A stretch of DNA of 64,000 nt from Sulfurirhabdus autotrophica (GTDB taxonomy: Bacteria; Pseudomonadota; Gammaproteobacteria; Burkholderiales; SMCO01), in the NCBI RefSeq assembly GCF_004346685.1, contig NZ_SMCO01000014.1, positions 26,657-90,656 of the forward strand. The letters are read 5' to 3'. A program made the translations under genes and the position numbers. Each line of letters opens with the position of its first letter. The first letter of the stretch is position 1. Below are positions 30,996 through 40,929 of the stretch, piece by piece. The notes beneath the pieces are model-generated. The model did no database searches and was not told where the DNA came from. It saw nothing but the letters and a program-made list of their open reading frames with translations.

Positions 30996-31109
30996 ATGAG
31001 AGTACAGGCGTCGGTTAAAAAGATCTGCCGCAAGTGCAAGATTATTAGACGTAAAGGTGTGGTTCGCGTTATATGTGAAGAGCCTCGCCATAAACAGCGT
31101 CAAGGATAA
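30996..31109 (+). CDS. rpmJ: 50S ribosomal protein L36
   Basis: This is a short 37-aa gene, [19 protein letters not shown] and onward, ending [11 protein letters not shown]. The zinc ligands C11, C14, C27 and H32 are present, so it is the zinc-binding form. AAAGGAGTTTTAA is a strong ribosome site. It follows infA by 90 bases and precedes rpsM, the standard start of the alpha operon region. Confidence 0.96.
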   Translation: MRVQASVKKICRKCKIIRRKGVVRVICEEPRHKQRQG

Positions 31110-31187
31110 TTTTAATTACTTGTAATTTTTACGCTATATTTCCGAATTTCGATGTAGTGTAGGATTGAAGTTACATTAAGGTTGCGA

Positions 31188-31205
31188 ATCACCCTTATGG
31201 GTGGT
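31188..31205 (+). other. hairpin ahead of rpsM
   Basis: ATCACCC, loop TTAT, GGGTGGT gives a 7-bp stem with one G-U pair at 31188-31205. It lies in the 130-base rpmJ-rpsM spacer, where S4 binds the alpha operon mRNA in E. coli. Whether S4 binds here is not shown. Confidence 0.4.
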
Positions 31206-31239
31206 ATTATTACTGATTTTACTTTTCTGGAGTAATGGT

Positions 31240-31602
31240 ATGGCCCGCATTGCTGGGGTAAACATTGCGAATCACCAACATGCCGTTATTGCATTGACGG
31301 CTATATATGGTATTGGTAGTGACCGCGCACGTAAAATTTGCGAGGCCGCTAAAGTTAATTTTTCAGCTAAAATCAAAGATCTTAGCGATACGGAAATGGA
31401 TAAGCTACGTGATGAAGTGGGCAAGTTTACGGTAGAAGGTGATTTACGCCGTGAAGTGACCATGAATATCAAGCGTTTGATGGATCTTGGTTGTTACCGA
31501 GGTGTACGTCATCGCCGGGGTTTGCCTCTCCGTGGCCAGCGTACAAAAACCAATGCGAGAACTCGTAAAGGTCCGCGCAAGGCTATTAGGTCCACGAAGT
31601 AA
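31240..31602 (+). CDS. rpsM: 30S ribosomal protein S13
   Basis: S13 bridges the head to the 50S subunit and touches P-site tRNA. From ATG 31240 ([19 protein letters not shown]) it is 120 aa. It has the helix-hairpin-helix [15 protein letters not shown], the segment [20 protein letters not shown] and a basic tail. TCTGGAGTAATGGT is the ribosome site; the longer in-frame extension has no S13 likeness. Confidence 0.97.
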   Translation: MARIAGVNIANHQHAVIALTAIYGIGSDRARKICEAAKVNFSAKIKDLSDTEMDKLRDEVGKFTVEGDLRREVTMNIKRLMDLGCYRGVRHRRGLPLRGQRTKTNARTRKGPRKAIRSTK

Positions 31603-31615
31603 AAGGATATAGGTT

Positions 31616-32008
31616 ATGGCAAAGACTACCGCTGCACGGGTACGCAAAAAAGTTAAAAAGAATGTGGCTGAAGGTATTGCTCACATTCATGCTTCATTTA
31701 ACAACACTATCGTTACTATTACTGATCGTCAGGGTAATGCGCTTTCATGGGCTACTTCTGGTGGTGCTGGTTTTAAAGGTTCTCGTAAGAGTACACCTTT
31801 TGCTGCCCAGGTAGCTGCTGAGGCAGCAGGTAAAGCTGCACAAGATTGTGGGGTTAAAAACCTAGAAGTGCGAATTAAAGGACCTGGTCCTGGTCGCGAA
31901 TCAGCCGTACGTGCACTCAATGCCGTTGGCTTTAAGATTACAAGCATTTCTGACGTGACGCCAGTGCCGCATAACGGCTGCCGCCCACCGAAGAAACGCC
32001 GTATTTAA
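31616..32008 (+). CDS. rpsK: 30S ribosomal protein S11
   Basis: S11 forms the platform near the E site. The 130-aa product has [20 protein letters not shown], the glycine-rich [18 protein letters not shown] and the end [16 protein letters not shown], which is strongly conserved. It sits 13 bases after rpsM. Confidence 0.98.
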   Translation: MAKTTAARVRKKVKKNVAEGIAHIHASFNNTIVTITDRQGNALSWATSGGAGFKGSRKSTPFAAQVAAEAAGKAAQDCGVKNLEVRIKGPGPGRESAVRALNAVGFKITSISDVTPVPHNGCRPPKKRRI

Positions 32009-32023
32009 TTCAGGAGTCCGACT

Positions 32024-32653
32024 GTGGCTAGAAATCTTGACCCAAAATGCCGGCAGTGCCGCCGTGAGGGCGAAAAGCTGTTTTTAAAAGGTGAAAAGTG
32101 TTTCACCGATAAATGCTCAATTGAACGTAGAAGTTATGCTCCAGGCCAGCACGGCCAAAAGAGCGGACAAAGACTGTCAGATTATGGTGGTCAGTTGCGG
32201 GCTAAGCAAAAAATTCGTCGTATTTATGGTGTTTTAGAGCGTCAATTCCGTGGTTACTACTACGAAGCTGACCGACTGCGCGGTGTGACAGGTGAAAATT
32301 TGCTTCAACTGCTTGAAAGCCGTTTGGATACAGTTACTTTCCGTATGGGTTTTGGTGCTTCGCGTTCTGAGTCACGTCAAATTGTTCGTCACAATGGTAT
32401 TTTGGTGAATGGTAAGCGTGTAAACATTCCTTCATATCTGGTTAAGCCGGGTGATGTTGTTGAAGTCGCGGATAAAGCAAAACAGCATTTGCGAGTTAAG
32501 GGTGCTTTAGCAGCTGCTGAGCAACGTGGATTTCCTGAGTGGATTGAAGTCGATGTCAAGGCTTTGAAAGGTACATATAAGGCAAAACCGCAGCGTGCTG
32601 AATTACCTTCGACAATCAATGAGAATCTCGTTGTTGAATTGTATTCGAAGTAA
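32024..32653 (+). CDS. rpsD: 30S ribosomal protein S4
   Basis: S4 starts assembly of the 30S body and, in E. coli, represses the alpha operon. The 209-aa product begins with GTG at 32024 after CAGGAGTCC. Its N-terminus holds four cysteines at residues 9, 12, 26 and 31 (CRQC and CFTDKC), the zinc-binding form of S4; E. coli's copy lacks them. The S4 RNA-binding domain ([20 protein letters not shown]) follows. Confidence 0.98.
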   Translation: MARNLDPKCRQCRREGEKLFLKGEKCFTDKCSIERRSYAPGQHGQKSGQRLSDYGGQLRAKQKIRRIYGVLERQFRGYYYEADRLRGVTGENLLQLLESRLDTVTFRMGFGASRSESRQIVRHNGILVNGKRVNIPSYLVKPGDVVEVADKAKQHLRVKGALAAAEQRGFPEWIEVDVKALKGTYKAKPQRAELPSTINENLVVELYSK

Positions 32654-32681
32654 TAGCTGATACATCGCAAGAGGATACACT

Positions 32682-33665
32682 ATGCAAAGCAGTGCTTCAG
32701 AATTTCTTAAACCACGTATTATCGATGTGGACAACATGTCACCTGTTCATGCAAAGGTTACAATGGAACCTTTCGAACGTGGCTATGGCCATACTCTTGG
32801 TAACGCGTTGCGCAGAATTTTACTTTCTTCTATGCCAGGTTACGCACCGACTGAAGTTAAAATCAGTGGTGTTTTGCACGAATACTCTTCAATTGAAGGT
32901 GTTCAAGAAGATGTGGTTGATATTTTATTAAACCTTAAGGGTATTGCACTTAAGTTACATAACCGTGAAGAAGTAGTACTTACTCTCAAGAAAGATGTTG
33001 AAGGTATTGTTACAGCGGGTGATATCGATGCCAGTCATGATGTTGAAATTTTTAATCCTGATCATGTGATTGCTCATCTGACGAAGGGTGGGAAGCTCGA
33101 TATTGAGATTAAAGTTGAGCAGGGTCGCGGATACGAACCAGTTACTTCACGTCGTATCAGTGAAGAAAATCGTACTGTTGGATCTATTATGGTTGATGCT
33201 TCTTTCAGTCCAGTGCGTCGTGTCAGCTACTCGGTTGAAAGTGCGCGTGTGGAACAGCGTACGGATCTTGATAAGCTGGTTATGGATATTGAAACCAATG
33301 GCGTTATTGATCCTGAAGAAGCTGTACGCTATGCAGCACGTATTCTGGTTGATCAGTTGTCGGTTTTTGCTGATCTGAAAGGCACGCCAACTGCTGTTGA
33401 GGCACCTAAGTTGCCTCAAGTTGATCCGATTTTGTTGCGCCCTGTAGATGATCTTGAATTAACTGTTCGTTCTGCAAATTGTTTGAAAGCTGAAAATATT
33501 TATTATATTGGCGATCTTATTCAGCGTAGTGAAAATGAGTTGTTGAAGACACCTAATCTTGGCAGAAAATCGCTAAATGAAATAAAAGAAATCCTCGCAT
33601 CCAAGGGTTTGACGCTTGGCATGAAGCTGGAAAACTGGCCGCCTGCTGGCCTCGAAAAAGCCTAA
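32682..33665 (+). CDS. rpoA: RNA polymerase alpha subunit
   Basis: Alpha dimerises to nucleate RNA polymerase and contacts UP elements and activators. The 327-aa product has the N-terminal dimer domain ([20 protein letters not shown]) and a flexible linker near residue 240. The C-terminal domain has [20 protein letters not shown] and [16 protein letters not shown], which contain the DNA-contact residues (RSANCLK, GRKS). GCAAGAGGATAC precedes the ATG. Confidence 0.99.
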   Translation: MQSSASEFLKPRIIDVDNMSPVHAKVTMEPFERGYGHTLGNALRRILLSSMPGYAPTEVKISGVLHEYSSIEGVQEDVVDILLNLKGIALKLHNREEVVLTLKKDVEGIVTAGDIDASHDVEIFNPDHVIAHLTKGGKLDIEIKVEQGRGYEPVTSRRISEENRTVGSIMVDASFSPVRRVSYSVESARVEQRTDLDKLVMDIETNGVIDPEEAVRYAARILVDQLSVFADLKGTPTAVEAPKLPQVDPILLRPVDDLELTVRSANCLKAENIYYIGDLIQRSENELLKTPNLGRKSLNEIKEILASKGLTLGMKLENWPPAGLEKA

Positions 33666-33692
33666 GAGCTGTAAGGTAAAAAGGAATTTAAT

Positions 33693-34088
33693 ATGCGTCA
33701 CCGTTTAGGAAATAGAAAACTTAATCGCACCAGTAGTCATCGTCTTGCTATGTTGCGCAATATGACTAATTCACTGCTGCGTCATGAAGTGATTAAGACT
33801 ACTCTCCCAAAAGCCAAGGAACTGCGTCGTGTTGCTGAGCCTCTGATCACTTTGGGTAAGAAGCCTTCATTGGCAAATCGTCGCCTTGCTTTTGATCGTT
33901 TACGCGATCGTGATATGGTTGTTAAGTTATTTAACGATTTAGGGCCGCGCTTTCAGAAACGTAACGGTGGATACTTACGTATTCTTAAGTACGGCTTCCG
34001 TCAGGGTGACAACGCGCCTATGGCGCTTGTAGAGTTGGTAGATCGTCCAGAAGCTGTTGAAGCCCCAGCAGAAGTTGTTGCTGAATAA
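33693..34088 (+). CDS. rplQ: 50S ribosomal protein L17
   Basis: L17 sits near the tunnel exit. The 131-aa product starts [20 protein letters not shown] and has [23 protein letters not shown] and [20 protein letters not shown] (family patterns, cut to short runs here). A short acidic alanine/valine-rich tail closes it. It is the last gene of the joined ribosomal operons; a terminator follows 24 bases after the stop. Confidence 0.97.
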   Translation: MRHRLGNRKLNRTSSHRLAMLRNMTNSLLRHEVIKTTLPKAKELRRVAEPLITLGKKPSLANRRLAFDRLRDRDMVVKLFNDLGPRFQKRNGGYLRILKYGFRQGDNAPMALVELVDRPEAVEAPAEVVAE

Positions 34089-34111
34089 ATAGTGCTTTGC
34101 ATTGCTTAATG

Positions 34112-34140
34112 AAAAAGGTCGGCTTGTCCGGCCTTTTTTA
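34112..34140 (+). terminator. rho-independent terminator after rplQ
   Basis: AAAAAGGTCGG (34112-34122) pairs with CCGGCCTTTTT around a CTTGT loop (one T-G pair), with a T6 run at the end. It closes the long ribosomal transcript. Confidence 0.85.
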
Positions 34141-34166
34141 TTTGTATTTGAGAGGATCAGGCAATC

Positions 34167-34892
34167 ATGATTGCTTTATTTTCTGATTTTGGGTCTGCTG
34201 ATATTTATGTTGGCCAGATAAAAATGGTTTTAAGCAAATTAGCACCCGAAGTTGTTGTGAACGATTTATTTCACGATGCCCCAAATTTTGATGTGGTTTC
34301 TTCTGCGCATTTATTGTCAGCGCTATCTGTAAACTTTCCTCCTGGTTCTGTCTTCCTTTCAGTAATTGACCCCGGTGTGGGGAGTTCACGCGGTGCTGTT
34401 GTTATTTTGGTTGATTCATGGTGGTTTGTAGGGCCTGATAATGGTTTGATGTCGGTGGTGGCTGCACGCCATAGTAACGTTAAATATTGGCGGATAAACT
34501 GGCGTCCGGAACACTTTTCGCAGTCTTTTCATGGGCGGGATCTATTTGCTCCTATTGCGGCCTGGATTGCTAAAGGCGAGTTTCCATCAGATAAATTGGA
34601 GTCAATGACTGAATTGTCAGTAAATTTCTCTGAGAATGATGCTTTTTCAATTATTTATATCGATCACTACGGTAACAGTTTTACTGGTATTAGAGCTGTT
34701 AATCTTGCCTTTGATCGTGAAATTTTGATTAATGGTGTAGCTGTTAGATACGCGAATACATTTTCCACAGTGGAAGTGGGGCATGTGTTTTGGTATGTAA
34801 ATAGTCTGGAACTGGTTGAGATTGCAGTGAATTGCGGGAGTGCAGCGAGTCTGCTCAATTTGAGAGTCGGAACAGAATTGACCATCATCTAA
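34167..34892 (+). CDS. SAM hydrolase (DUF62 / SAM hydroxide adenosyltransferase family)
   Basis: Members of this family split S-adenosylmethionine with water to adenosine and methionine; fluorinase and chlorinase are specialised relatives. The 241-aa product has the family motifs FSDFG (D7), DPGVGSSRG, VGPDNGLM, FHGRDLFAP and YIDHYGN, in the expected order. It shows no added domain. AGAGGATCAGGCAATC precedes the ATG. It follows the rplQ terminator and converges with uvrA with a 34-base gap. Biological need for SAM hydrolysis in bacteria is unclear, so the exact role is not known. Confidence 0.85.
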   Translation: MIALFSDFGSADIYVGQIKMVLSKLAPEVVVNDLFHDAPNFDVVSSAHLLSALSVNFPPGSVFLSVIDPGVGSSRGAVVILVDSWWFVGPDNGLMSVVAARHSNVKYWRINWRPEHFSQSFHGRDLFAPIAAWIAKGEFPSDKLESMTELSVNFSENDAFSIIYIDHYGNSFTGIRAVNLAFDREILINGVAVRYANTFSTVEVGHVFWYVNSLELVEIAVNCGSAASLLNLRVGTELTII

Positions 34893-34926
34893 ATCTGCGA
34901 TGGTCAATAATATCCAGGGACAGGGT

Positions 34927-37746
34927 TTATTGCTGAAGTACAGCCTTTAAATACTTTCCTGTGTGGCTTATTGGGTTAGCTGCGATATCTTCCGGCGTCC
35001 CTTCTGAAATAATTCTTCCACCGCCATCGCCACCTTCTGGCCCTAAATCAATCACCCAGTCTGCAGTTTTGATAACGTCCAGGTTATGTTCGATTACCAC
35101 TACGCTATTGCCATGGTCCCTTAACCGGTGAACTACTTTCAGTAGCAAATCAATATCGTGAAAATGCAGGCCAGTTGTTGGTTCATCTAAAATATAAAGG
35201 GTTCGTCCTGTGTCACGTTTGGACAGTTCAAGTGAAAGCTTTACGCGCTGGGCTTCACCGCCGGAAAGCGTGGTTGCAGATTGCCCTAGCGTGATATAGC
35301 CCAAACCGACATCTAGCAGGGTGTAGAGTTTACGCGCGACAATCGGTACCGCATTAAAAAATTCATGGGCTTTCTCGACGGTCATTTGCAGTATTTCGTG
35401 AATATTCCTTCCTTTATACTGAATTTCTAACGTTTCTCTGTTGTATCGCTTACCGTGACATACGTCGCATGGTACATAGATATCCGGCAGGAAATGCATT
35501 TCTACTTTGATGACGCCATCACCTTGGCACGCTTCGCATCGTCCGCCTTTTACGTTGAATGAAAATCGACCAGGGCCGTATCCGCGTTCCCGTGCCTGGG
35601 GTACTCCTGCAAATAATTCGCGTATCGGGGTAAACAACCCGGTGTAGGTTGCCGGGTTTGAACGTGGGGTTCGACCAATGGGACTTTGGTCTACGTTGAT
35701 AACCTTATCAAAAAATTCAAGTCCGTGGATTGCTACATGGGGTGCTGGCTCAGCATTGCTACCATATAAATGACGCGCTATGGCGTGATACAAGGTGTCA
35801 TTTATTAAGGTGGATTTGCCCGATCCGGATACGCCAGTCACACACACTAACAGCCCTACCGGAAGATTTAAATCTACATTCTTGAGATTGTTGCCAGTTG
35901 CTCCAATGATTTGTAGCATGCGGTCTGGATCGGGTTTGTTTCGCTTAGCAGGGACGGCGATGCTTCGCTTGCCACTTAAGTAGAGTCCAGTCAGGGATGC
36001 AGGGTTGTCCAAAATGTCTTGGGGTACACCTTCTGCTATAAGTTGACCGCCATGTTCACCTGCTCCTGGGCCCATGTCGACAATATAATCTGCAGCGAGT
36101 ATGGCATCATGATCGTGTTCAACTACGATGACGGAATTACCCAGGTCGCGCAAGTGTTTTAATGTGTCCAACAGGCGGTCATTATCGCGCTGATGAAGGC
36201 CGATCGAAGGTTCATCTAGGACATACATTACCCCGGTTAATCCGGAGCCGATTTGCGAAGCAAGGCGAATGCGTTGCGCTTCTCCACCAGATAATGTATC
36301 TGCAGAGCGGTCCAGTGAGAGGTAATCCAGACCGACATTGTTGAGGAATTGCAATCTGCTGGCAATTTCCTTGATGATTCTTTCGGCGATTGCTTGTTTT
36401 TGGCCCTCGAAATAGATCGTCTGGAAGAGTGTAAGTGCTGATTTTAATGGCATGCCACTAATTTCATAAATGGACTTTTTGTCTACAAGTACATTACGGG
36501 CTTCAATGCGCAGTCTGGTCCCGTTGCACTCAGGGCAAGGGCAGCCATTCAGGTATTTAGCCAGTTCTTCTCGGACTGCATTGGAATCGGTTTCCTTGTA
36601 GCGACGTTCAAAGTTGTGAATAATGCCTTCGAAGGGATGTGCGCGAGTTTGCATGCCCCCTTTTTCACCAAGGTATTTGAATTTTATTTCTTCTTTCCCA
36701 CTTCCATAGAGGAGAAGATGTTGTGTTTGTTCAGGTAGCTCTTCGAATGGAATTTCAAGATCAAAACCGAAGTGCATACTTAAACTTTGCAGCATCTGAT
36801 AGTAAAACTGATTACGTCTGTCCCAGCCCTTTATTGCGCCAGAAGCGAGGCTCAGGTGAGGAAATGCAACGATGCGTTTGGGGTCAAAAAAACTGATCTG
36901 GCCTAAGCCATCGCACTTCTGGCAAGCACCCATCGGGTTGTTGAAAGAGAAGAGACGTGGTTCAAGTTCTGCAAGTGAGTAGTTACATTGGGGGCAGGCA
37001 AATTTGGCCGAGAACAAATGTTCTGTTCCTGTATCCATTTCTACTGCAAGTGCTTTTCCATCTGAGTGGCGAAGTGCCGTTTCAAAAGACTCAGCGAGGC
37101 GCTGCTTGATATCCGGGCGTACTTTGACACGGTCTACAACCACATCTATCGTATGCTTTTTGTTTTTATCCAGTTTTGGTAAATTATCTATCTCATAAGC
37201 CTGCCCATCGATGCGAAGACGAACAAACCCTTGTGCGCGTAATTCCTCAATCAGATCATGTTGTTCACCTTTTCTGCCTGCAACAAGGGGGGAAAGGATC
37301 ATGAGCTTGGTGTCTTCTGGCAACTGCAAGACATGATCAACCATTTGGGAAACGCTTTGAGAGGACAGGCCAATTTTGTGTTCTGGGCAATGGGGGTCAC
37401 CCACCCGGGCGTAAAGCAGACGAAGGTAATCATGAATTTCCGTTATCGTGCCGACGGTAGAACGGGGGTTGTGAGAAGTAGCCTTTTGCTCAATGGAGAT
37501 TGCTGGCGATAATCCTTCAATCAGGTCAACATCTGGTTTTGCCATCAGTTGTAAAAACTGACGTGCGTAGGCAGATAGTGACTCTACATATCGGCGTTGC
37601 CCCTCAGCATAAAGAGTGTCGAAAGCAAGTGAGGACTTACCTGAGCCAGACAACCCTGTTATCACAACCAGTTTGTTTCTGGGGATATCCAAATTGATGT
37701 TTTTAAGATTGTGGGTGCGGGCACCACGGATTTTTATGTATTCCAT
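34927..37746 (-). CDS. uvrA: excinuclease ABC subunit A
   Basis: UvrA finds bulky DNA damage and loads UvrB in nucleotide excision repair. The 939-aa product has two ABC modules. The first has Walker [15 protein letters not shown] (about residues 31-44), zinc site CPQC ... CQKC and signature [16 protein letters not shown]. The second has [14 protein letters not shown], zinc site CEACQGDG ... CDVCHG, signature [18 protein letters not shown] and Walker [13 protein letters not shown]. All zinc cysteines are present. The length matches E. coli (940). It is transcribed divergently from the MFS gene. Confidence 0.98.
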   Translation of the reverse strand: MEYIKIRGARTHNLKNINLDIPRNKLVVITGLSGSGKSSLAFDTLYAEGQRRYVESLSAYARQFLQLMAKPDVDLIEGLSPAISIEQKATSHNPRSTVGTITEIHDYLRLLYARVGDPHCPEHKIGLSSQSVSQMVDHVLQLPEDTKLMILSPLVAGRKGEQHDLIEELRAQGFVRLRIDGQAYEIDNLPKLDKNKKHTIDVVVDRVKVRPDIKQRLAESFETALRHSDGKALAVEMDTGTEHLFSAKFACPQCNYSLAELEPRLFSFNNPMGACQKCDGLGQISFFDPKRIVAFPHLSLASGAIKGWDRRNQFYYQMLQSLSMHFGFDLEIPFEELPEQTQHLLLYGSGKEEIKFKYLGEKGGMQTRAHPFEGIIHNFERRYKETDSNAVREELAKYLNGCPCPECNGTRLRIEARNVLVDKKSIYEISGMPLKSALTLFQTIYFEGQKQAIAERIIKEIASRLQFLNNVGLDYLSLDRSADTLSGGEAQRIRLASQIGSGLTGVMYVLDEPSIGLHQRDNDRLLDTLKHLRDLGNSVIVVEHDHDAILAADYIVDMGPGAGEHGGQLIAEGVPQDILDNPASLTGLYLSGKRSIAVPAKRNKPDPDRMLQIIGATGNNLKNVDLNLPVGLLVCVTGVSGSGKSTLINDTLYHAIARHLYGSNAEPAPHVAIHGLEFFDKVINVDQSPIGRTPRSNPATYTGLFTPIRELFAGVPQARERGYGPGRFSFNVKGGRCEACQGDGVIKVEMHFLPDIYVPCDVCHGKRYNRETLEIQYKGRNIHEILQMTVEKAHEFFNAVPIVARKLYTLLDVGLGYITLGQSATTLSGGEAQRVKLSLELSKRDTGRTLYILDEPTTGLHFHDIDLLLKVVHRLRDHGNSVVVIEHNLDVIKTADWVIDLGPEGGDGGGRIISEGTPEDIAANPISHTGKYLKAVLQQ

Positions 37747-37892
37747 ATGTTTCTGCTGTGTTGGGCGATTAATTTAGAACAACTGGTTGCCTGGGTATTT
37801 CATAAGTCGACTACCCATAGCGAGAGATTGGTTACGTAAGGTTACCTAACCTGCTAATATACGCAATTTTGGTTGTTTTGCCCAATCTCAAT
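37747..37892. promoter_or_regulatory. divergent promoter region uvrA / MFS gene
   Basis: This 146-base spacer must hold start signals for both genes. It contains the near-palindrome GGTTACGTAAGGTTACCTAACC-like repeat around 37830-37852 (GGTTAC, GGTTAC, CTAACC), a possible operator. No LexA consensus (CTGT-N8-ACAG) is evident. Confidence 0.35.
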
Positions 37893-39272
37893 ATGACTCA
37901 TACAGAAAAAATGTCTCCAGTAGAGGTGCGTGCCAGTATCAGTCTGGCAAGTATTTATGGTTTGCGTATGTTGGGTATGTTTTTGATTTTACCTGTCTTT
38001 GCTATTTATGCTGAACATTTGCCGGGTGGGCAAAACCATACGTTAATCGGATTTGCATTAGGGGCTTATGGGCTGACTCAGGCCTTGTTGCAGCTGCCGT
38101 TTGGGATGGCATCTGATCGTTTTGGTCGCAAACGTGTTATTTATTTCGGATTGCTGTTGTTTGCCATCGGCAGTTTTGTTGCCGCTTCAGCCAGTGATCT
38201 GTATATGATTATTATCGGACGTTCCATACAGGGAGCGGGGGCAATTTCGGCAGCGGTTACTGCATTAACGGCCGATCTGACACGCGAAGAACATCGTACT
38301 AAAGCGATGGCCATGATAGGCATGACCATTGGTATTACCTTTGCACTGTCACTCATATTGGGTCCTGCTTTTTACCATTTGATTGGCATGCCTGGGATTT
38401 TTGCCATGACTGGCGGATTGGCTTTGCTTGCCATTCTGGTAGTCAAGTATGCAGTGCCGAATCCTCAAATCAGCCGATTCCATTCAGATGCGGAGGCGAT
38501 GCCCAGTAAGTTGAAGGATGTGCTGCGGGATAAGCAGTTGTTGCGTCTGAATTATGGGATTTTCGTGGTGCATGCCGCGCAAATGGCTATGTTTATGGTG
38601 GTGCCTTTTGCATTGAAAGAAACGGGTGGTATAGACGCTAATCACCACTGGCAAATTTATCTCCCGGTGATGATCGTTTCTTTTCTGATTATGATACCGG
38701 TAATAATATATGGAGAAAAAAATGCGCGGTTGAAACCGGTGTTTGTCGGTGCAATCGGATTGATGTTGCTGGCACAAGTAGGTTTTGTGTTTTTGATCCA
38801 TAATTTCTGGGGTGTTGTTATGATGTTGGTTACGTATTTCATCGCATTTAATGTGCTGGAAGCGAGTCTGCCCTCTCTGATTTCAAAAATTGCGCCAGCG
38901 GCAAGTAAAGGTACAGCGATGGGGGTGTATAATACATTCCAATCTCTTGGGTTGTTTTTAGGTGGCACGATGGGAGGGTATCTTTCTCATCGGTTCGGGT
39001 ATTCTGCAGTATTTGTATTTGGCGGGGGTTTGACCGCGATCTGGCTGGTTTTTGCTTTAGGCATGACAGCGCCACCTGCAGTGAAAAGTCGTATGTTTCA
39101 TATTGGTGAAATGAGTGTGGAAAATGCAAGCAAGCTTGCGCAAAAGCTTGCTGATTTAAAAGGTGTAGTGGAAGCGGTTGTGCTTTCTGAAGAAGGTGTC
39201 GCTTACCTGAAGGTGGATATGAAACATTGGGATGAGCAGGGTGTTAACGAATTGATTGCGAGGGCAAACTAA
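37893..39272 (+). CDS. MFS transporter, YajR-like
   Basis: A major facilitator with 12 predicted membrane helices; motif A is GMASDRFGRKRVIYFG in the loop between helices 2 and 3, with GRSIQGAGAISAAVTAL at helix 4. After helix 12 there is a soluble C-terminal domain of about 60 residues (from VENASKLAQKLADLKGV to the end). This matches the ferredoxin-like YAM domain of YajR. The substrate is unknown; drug or metabolite efflux is possible. ATG 37893 is chosen (459 aa); TTG 37869 would extend it by eight residues. ssb follows with no gap. Confidence 0.83.
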   Translation: MTHTEKMSPVEVRASISLASIYGLRMLGMFLILPVFAIYAEHLPGGQNHTLIGFALGAYGLTQALLQLPFGMASDRFGRKRVIYFGLLLFAIGSFVAASASDLYMIIIGRSIQGAGAISAAVTALTADLTREEHRTKAMAMIGMTIGITFALSLILGPAFYHLIGMPGIFAMTGGLALLAILVVKYAVPNPQISRFHSDAEAMPSKLKDVLRDKQLLRLNYGIFVVHAAQMAMFMVVPFALKETGGIDANHHWQIYLPVMIVSFLIMIPVIIYGEKNARLKPVFVGAIGLMLLAQVGFVFLIHNFWGVVMMLVTYFIAFNVLEASLPSLISKIAPAASKGTAMGVYNTFQSLGLFLGGTMGGYLSHRFGYSAVFVFGGGLTAIWLVFALGMTAPPAVKSRMFHIGEMSVENASKLAQKLADLKGVVEAVVLSEEGVAYLKVDMKHWDEQGVNELIARAN

Positions 39273-39767
39273 ATGGCGTCAGTAAACAAGGTAATTTTGG
39301 TTGGTAATCTGGGTAAGGATCCCGAGGTGCGTTATATGCCGAGTGGTGAAGCCATCGCGAATATCACAGTGGCGACTACAGATTCATGGAAGGATAAGTC
39401 TGGCGAGAAGCAGGAGCGCACCGAGTGGCATCGCGTGGCATTTTTTGGCAAGCTGGCTGAAATTGCAGGTGAGTACTTGAAAAAGGGTAGCCAGGTGTAT
39501 GTTGAAGGTCGTTTGCAAACCCGTAAATGGCAAGATAAAGAAGGCCAGGATCGATATACCACTGAAATTGTTGCTGACCGTATGCAAATGCTAGGCAGTC
39601 GCAGTGGTGGGGGCGCAGGGATGGGCAGTATGGATAGAGATGCTGGTGAATCTTTTGAAGGTACTTCAGCACCTAGAAATGGTGGTTCAACAGCAAAGAG
39701 TAGTGCTAAAGCACCAGCAAAGAGCAGTGGTGGGTTTGATGATTTTGAGGATGATATTCCCTTCTGA
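39273..39767 (+). CDS. ssb: single-stranded DNA-binding protein
   Basis: SSB coats single-stranded DNA and recruits repair and replication proteins. The 164-aa product has an OB fold starting [20 protein letters not shown] with [16 protein letters not shown] and [21 protein letters not shown] glycine/serine-rich linker follows, and the acidic tip is DDFEDDIPF, the partner-binding tail. The ATG directly follows the MFS stop codon, and the gene next to uvrA is a common order (uvrA-ssb linkage). Confidence 0.98.
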   Translation: MASVNKVILVGNLGKDPEVRYMPSGEAIANITVATTDSWKDKSGEKQERTEWHRVAFFGKLAEIAGEYLKKGSQVYVEGRLQTRKWQDKEGQDRYTTEIVADRMQMLGSRSGGGAGMGSMDRDAGESFEGTSAPRNGGSTAKSSAKAPAKSSGGFDDFEDDIPF

Positions 39768-39797
39768 TTGATACGTTTTCTTTGGAATGTAGAAAAT

Positions 39798-39833
39798 AAC
39801 AACAAAGGCCTGTATCTGCAGGCCTTTGTTGTT
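39798..39833 (+). terminator. strong terminator after ssb
   Basis: A perfect 15-bp stem, AACAACAAAGGCCTG (39798-39812) with CAGGCCTTTGTTGTT (39819-39833), and a 6-nt loop. The T-rich right arm ends in TTTGTTGTTT. It isolates ssb from the signalling cluster. Confidence 0.8.
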
Positions 39834-39940
39834 TGTAGGGATGGGCTAGGTTAGTCTTGCTTTCGTTCTGATGTGGTGCTGATAGTACATATGCTCTATT
39901 TCAAAATGTTTTGTTTTGGAGTAGGTTGAAAACAAAGCTA

Positions 39941-39962
39941 AAATCAATATAAAAATTGATTT
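39941..39962 (+). other. A/T-rich dyad upstream of the response regulator
   Basis: AAATCAAT (39941-39948) and ATTGATTT (39955-39962) form an 8-bp inverted repeat with a 6-base centre in the 261-base gap before the regulator gene (39834-40094). It could be an operator or mRNA hairpin; nothing else was recognised in this gap. Confidence 0.35.
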
Positions 39963-40094
39963 GGCTTGAAAGCGCTACGAACATTCAGCGTGGATTTTTA
40001 TCAATTCTGAAATTTGTCGAATGTAGCTAACGAATATGGCGAACTCGGGCGTTTCTGAGTCAATTTTTTAATTCAGCAAGCAACAGCCAGTCTA

Positions 40095-40739
40095 ATGAAA
40101 ATTCTATTAGCCGATGATCATACTTTATTTCGCGAAGGCTTAAAATATGTCCTGAAGGAATTGGATACTCATGTTGACGTCTTGGAGGCAGGTGACAGTT
40201 TGACAGCCATTAATCTTGCCAGGGATTACGCTGATCTGGATCTTGCCTTGCTTGATCTTAATATGCCAGGGATGGACGGGTTTCAGGCATTGGTTTCGTT
40301 TCGGGAACAATGTCCTTCTTTACCTGTGGTGATGCTTTCAGCTTCTGAATCTCGGCATGATGCTCAGAAAGCATTGGATTTAGGCGCTTCCGGGTTTATA
40401 TCTAAATCGGCTTCGGGTCAGATTATGTTAAGTGCATTAAGATTGGTGCTATCGGGTGGGGTGTATTTACCCCTCATGATGCTTGAGCAAAATCATGGGG
40501 CCGGGAACGCATTTTCCAGTTCGGATAGTCCTGCAAATCTGACAGAGCGACAGTTGGACGTGCTCTTGTTGCTAGCTCAAGGTAAGCCGAATAAAATAAT
40601 TGCAAGGGAATTGGGTATCACTGAGGGGACTGTTAAAATTCATATGGCGGCTATTTTCCGCGCGCTGCATGCAAGCAATAGAACGGAAGCCGTTATTGCG
40701 TCGCAGAAGTACTCTTTTTCCGCTTTAACACCTTTTTGA
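40095..40739 (+). CDS. NarL/FixJ-family response regulator
   Basis: A DNA-binding response regulator of 214 aa. The receiver domain (about residues 1-120) has the acidic pair DD at 7-8, the phosphoacceptor D54 in ALLDLNMPGMDG, the S/T in VVMLSAS and the lysine in GFISKSAS. A LuxR-type helix-turn-helix follows at about 147-206 (LTERQLDVLLLLAQGKPNKI, then ARELGITEGTVKIHM). The target genes are unknown. A hybrid kinase lies 825 bases downstream on the same strand and is the obvious candidate partner, with a small secreted protein gene between them on the other strand. Confidence 0.88.
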   Translation: MKILLADDHTLFREGLKYVLKELDTHVDVLEAGDSLTAINLARDYADLDLALLDLNMPGMDGFQALVSFREQCPSLPVVMLSASESRHDAQKALDLGASGFISKSASGQIMLSALRLVLSGGVYLPLMMLEQNHGAGNAFSSSDSPANLTERQLDVLLLLAQGKPNKIIARELGITEGTVKIHMAAIFRALHASNRTEAVIASQKYSFSALTPF

Positions 40740-40875
40740 AAAATTATGGTGGCGATCTTTATAAGTAACATGGTTTTCAATTGTCAGGGTTTGTACAATC
40801 CGGCCTGGTAATAACTCTGGTTCTTGTACTTGAAAGGAGTTAATTGGTCTCGATTATTGGAAGGCAATAAGCATG

Positions 40876-40914
40876 CAATACCTGATTTGAGGTGTTACCT
40901 CAGATCAGGTATTG
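40876..40914. terminator. 18-bp hairpin between convergent genes
   Basis: CAATACCTGATTTGAGGT (40876-40893) pairs with ACCTCAGATCAGGTATTG (40897-40914) with a 3-nt loop and a single G-T pair. It sits between the regulator gene and the convergent small gene and could end transcripts from both sides. No T-run follows on either strand, so a stabilising or processing role is equally possible. Confidence 0.5.
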
Positions 40915-40929
40915 TGGCAAGCCATACAT

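Noticed and set aside
37747..37892. LexA box upstream of uvrA
   Set aside because: No CTGT-N8-ACAG match is present in the spacer, so SOS control is not claimed.
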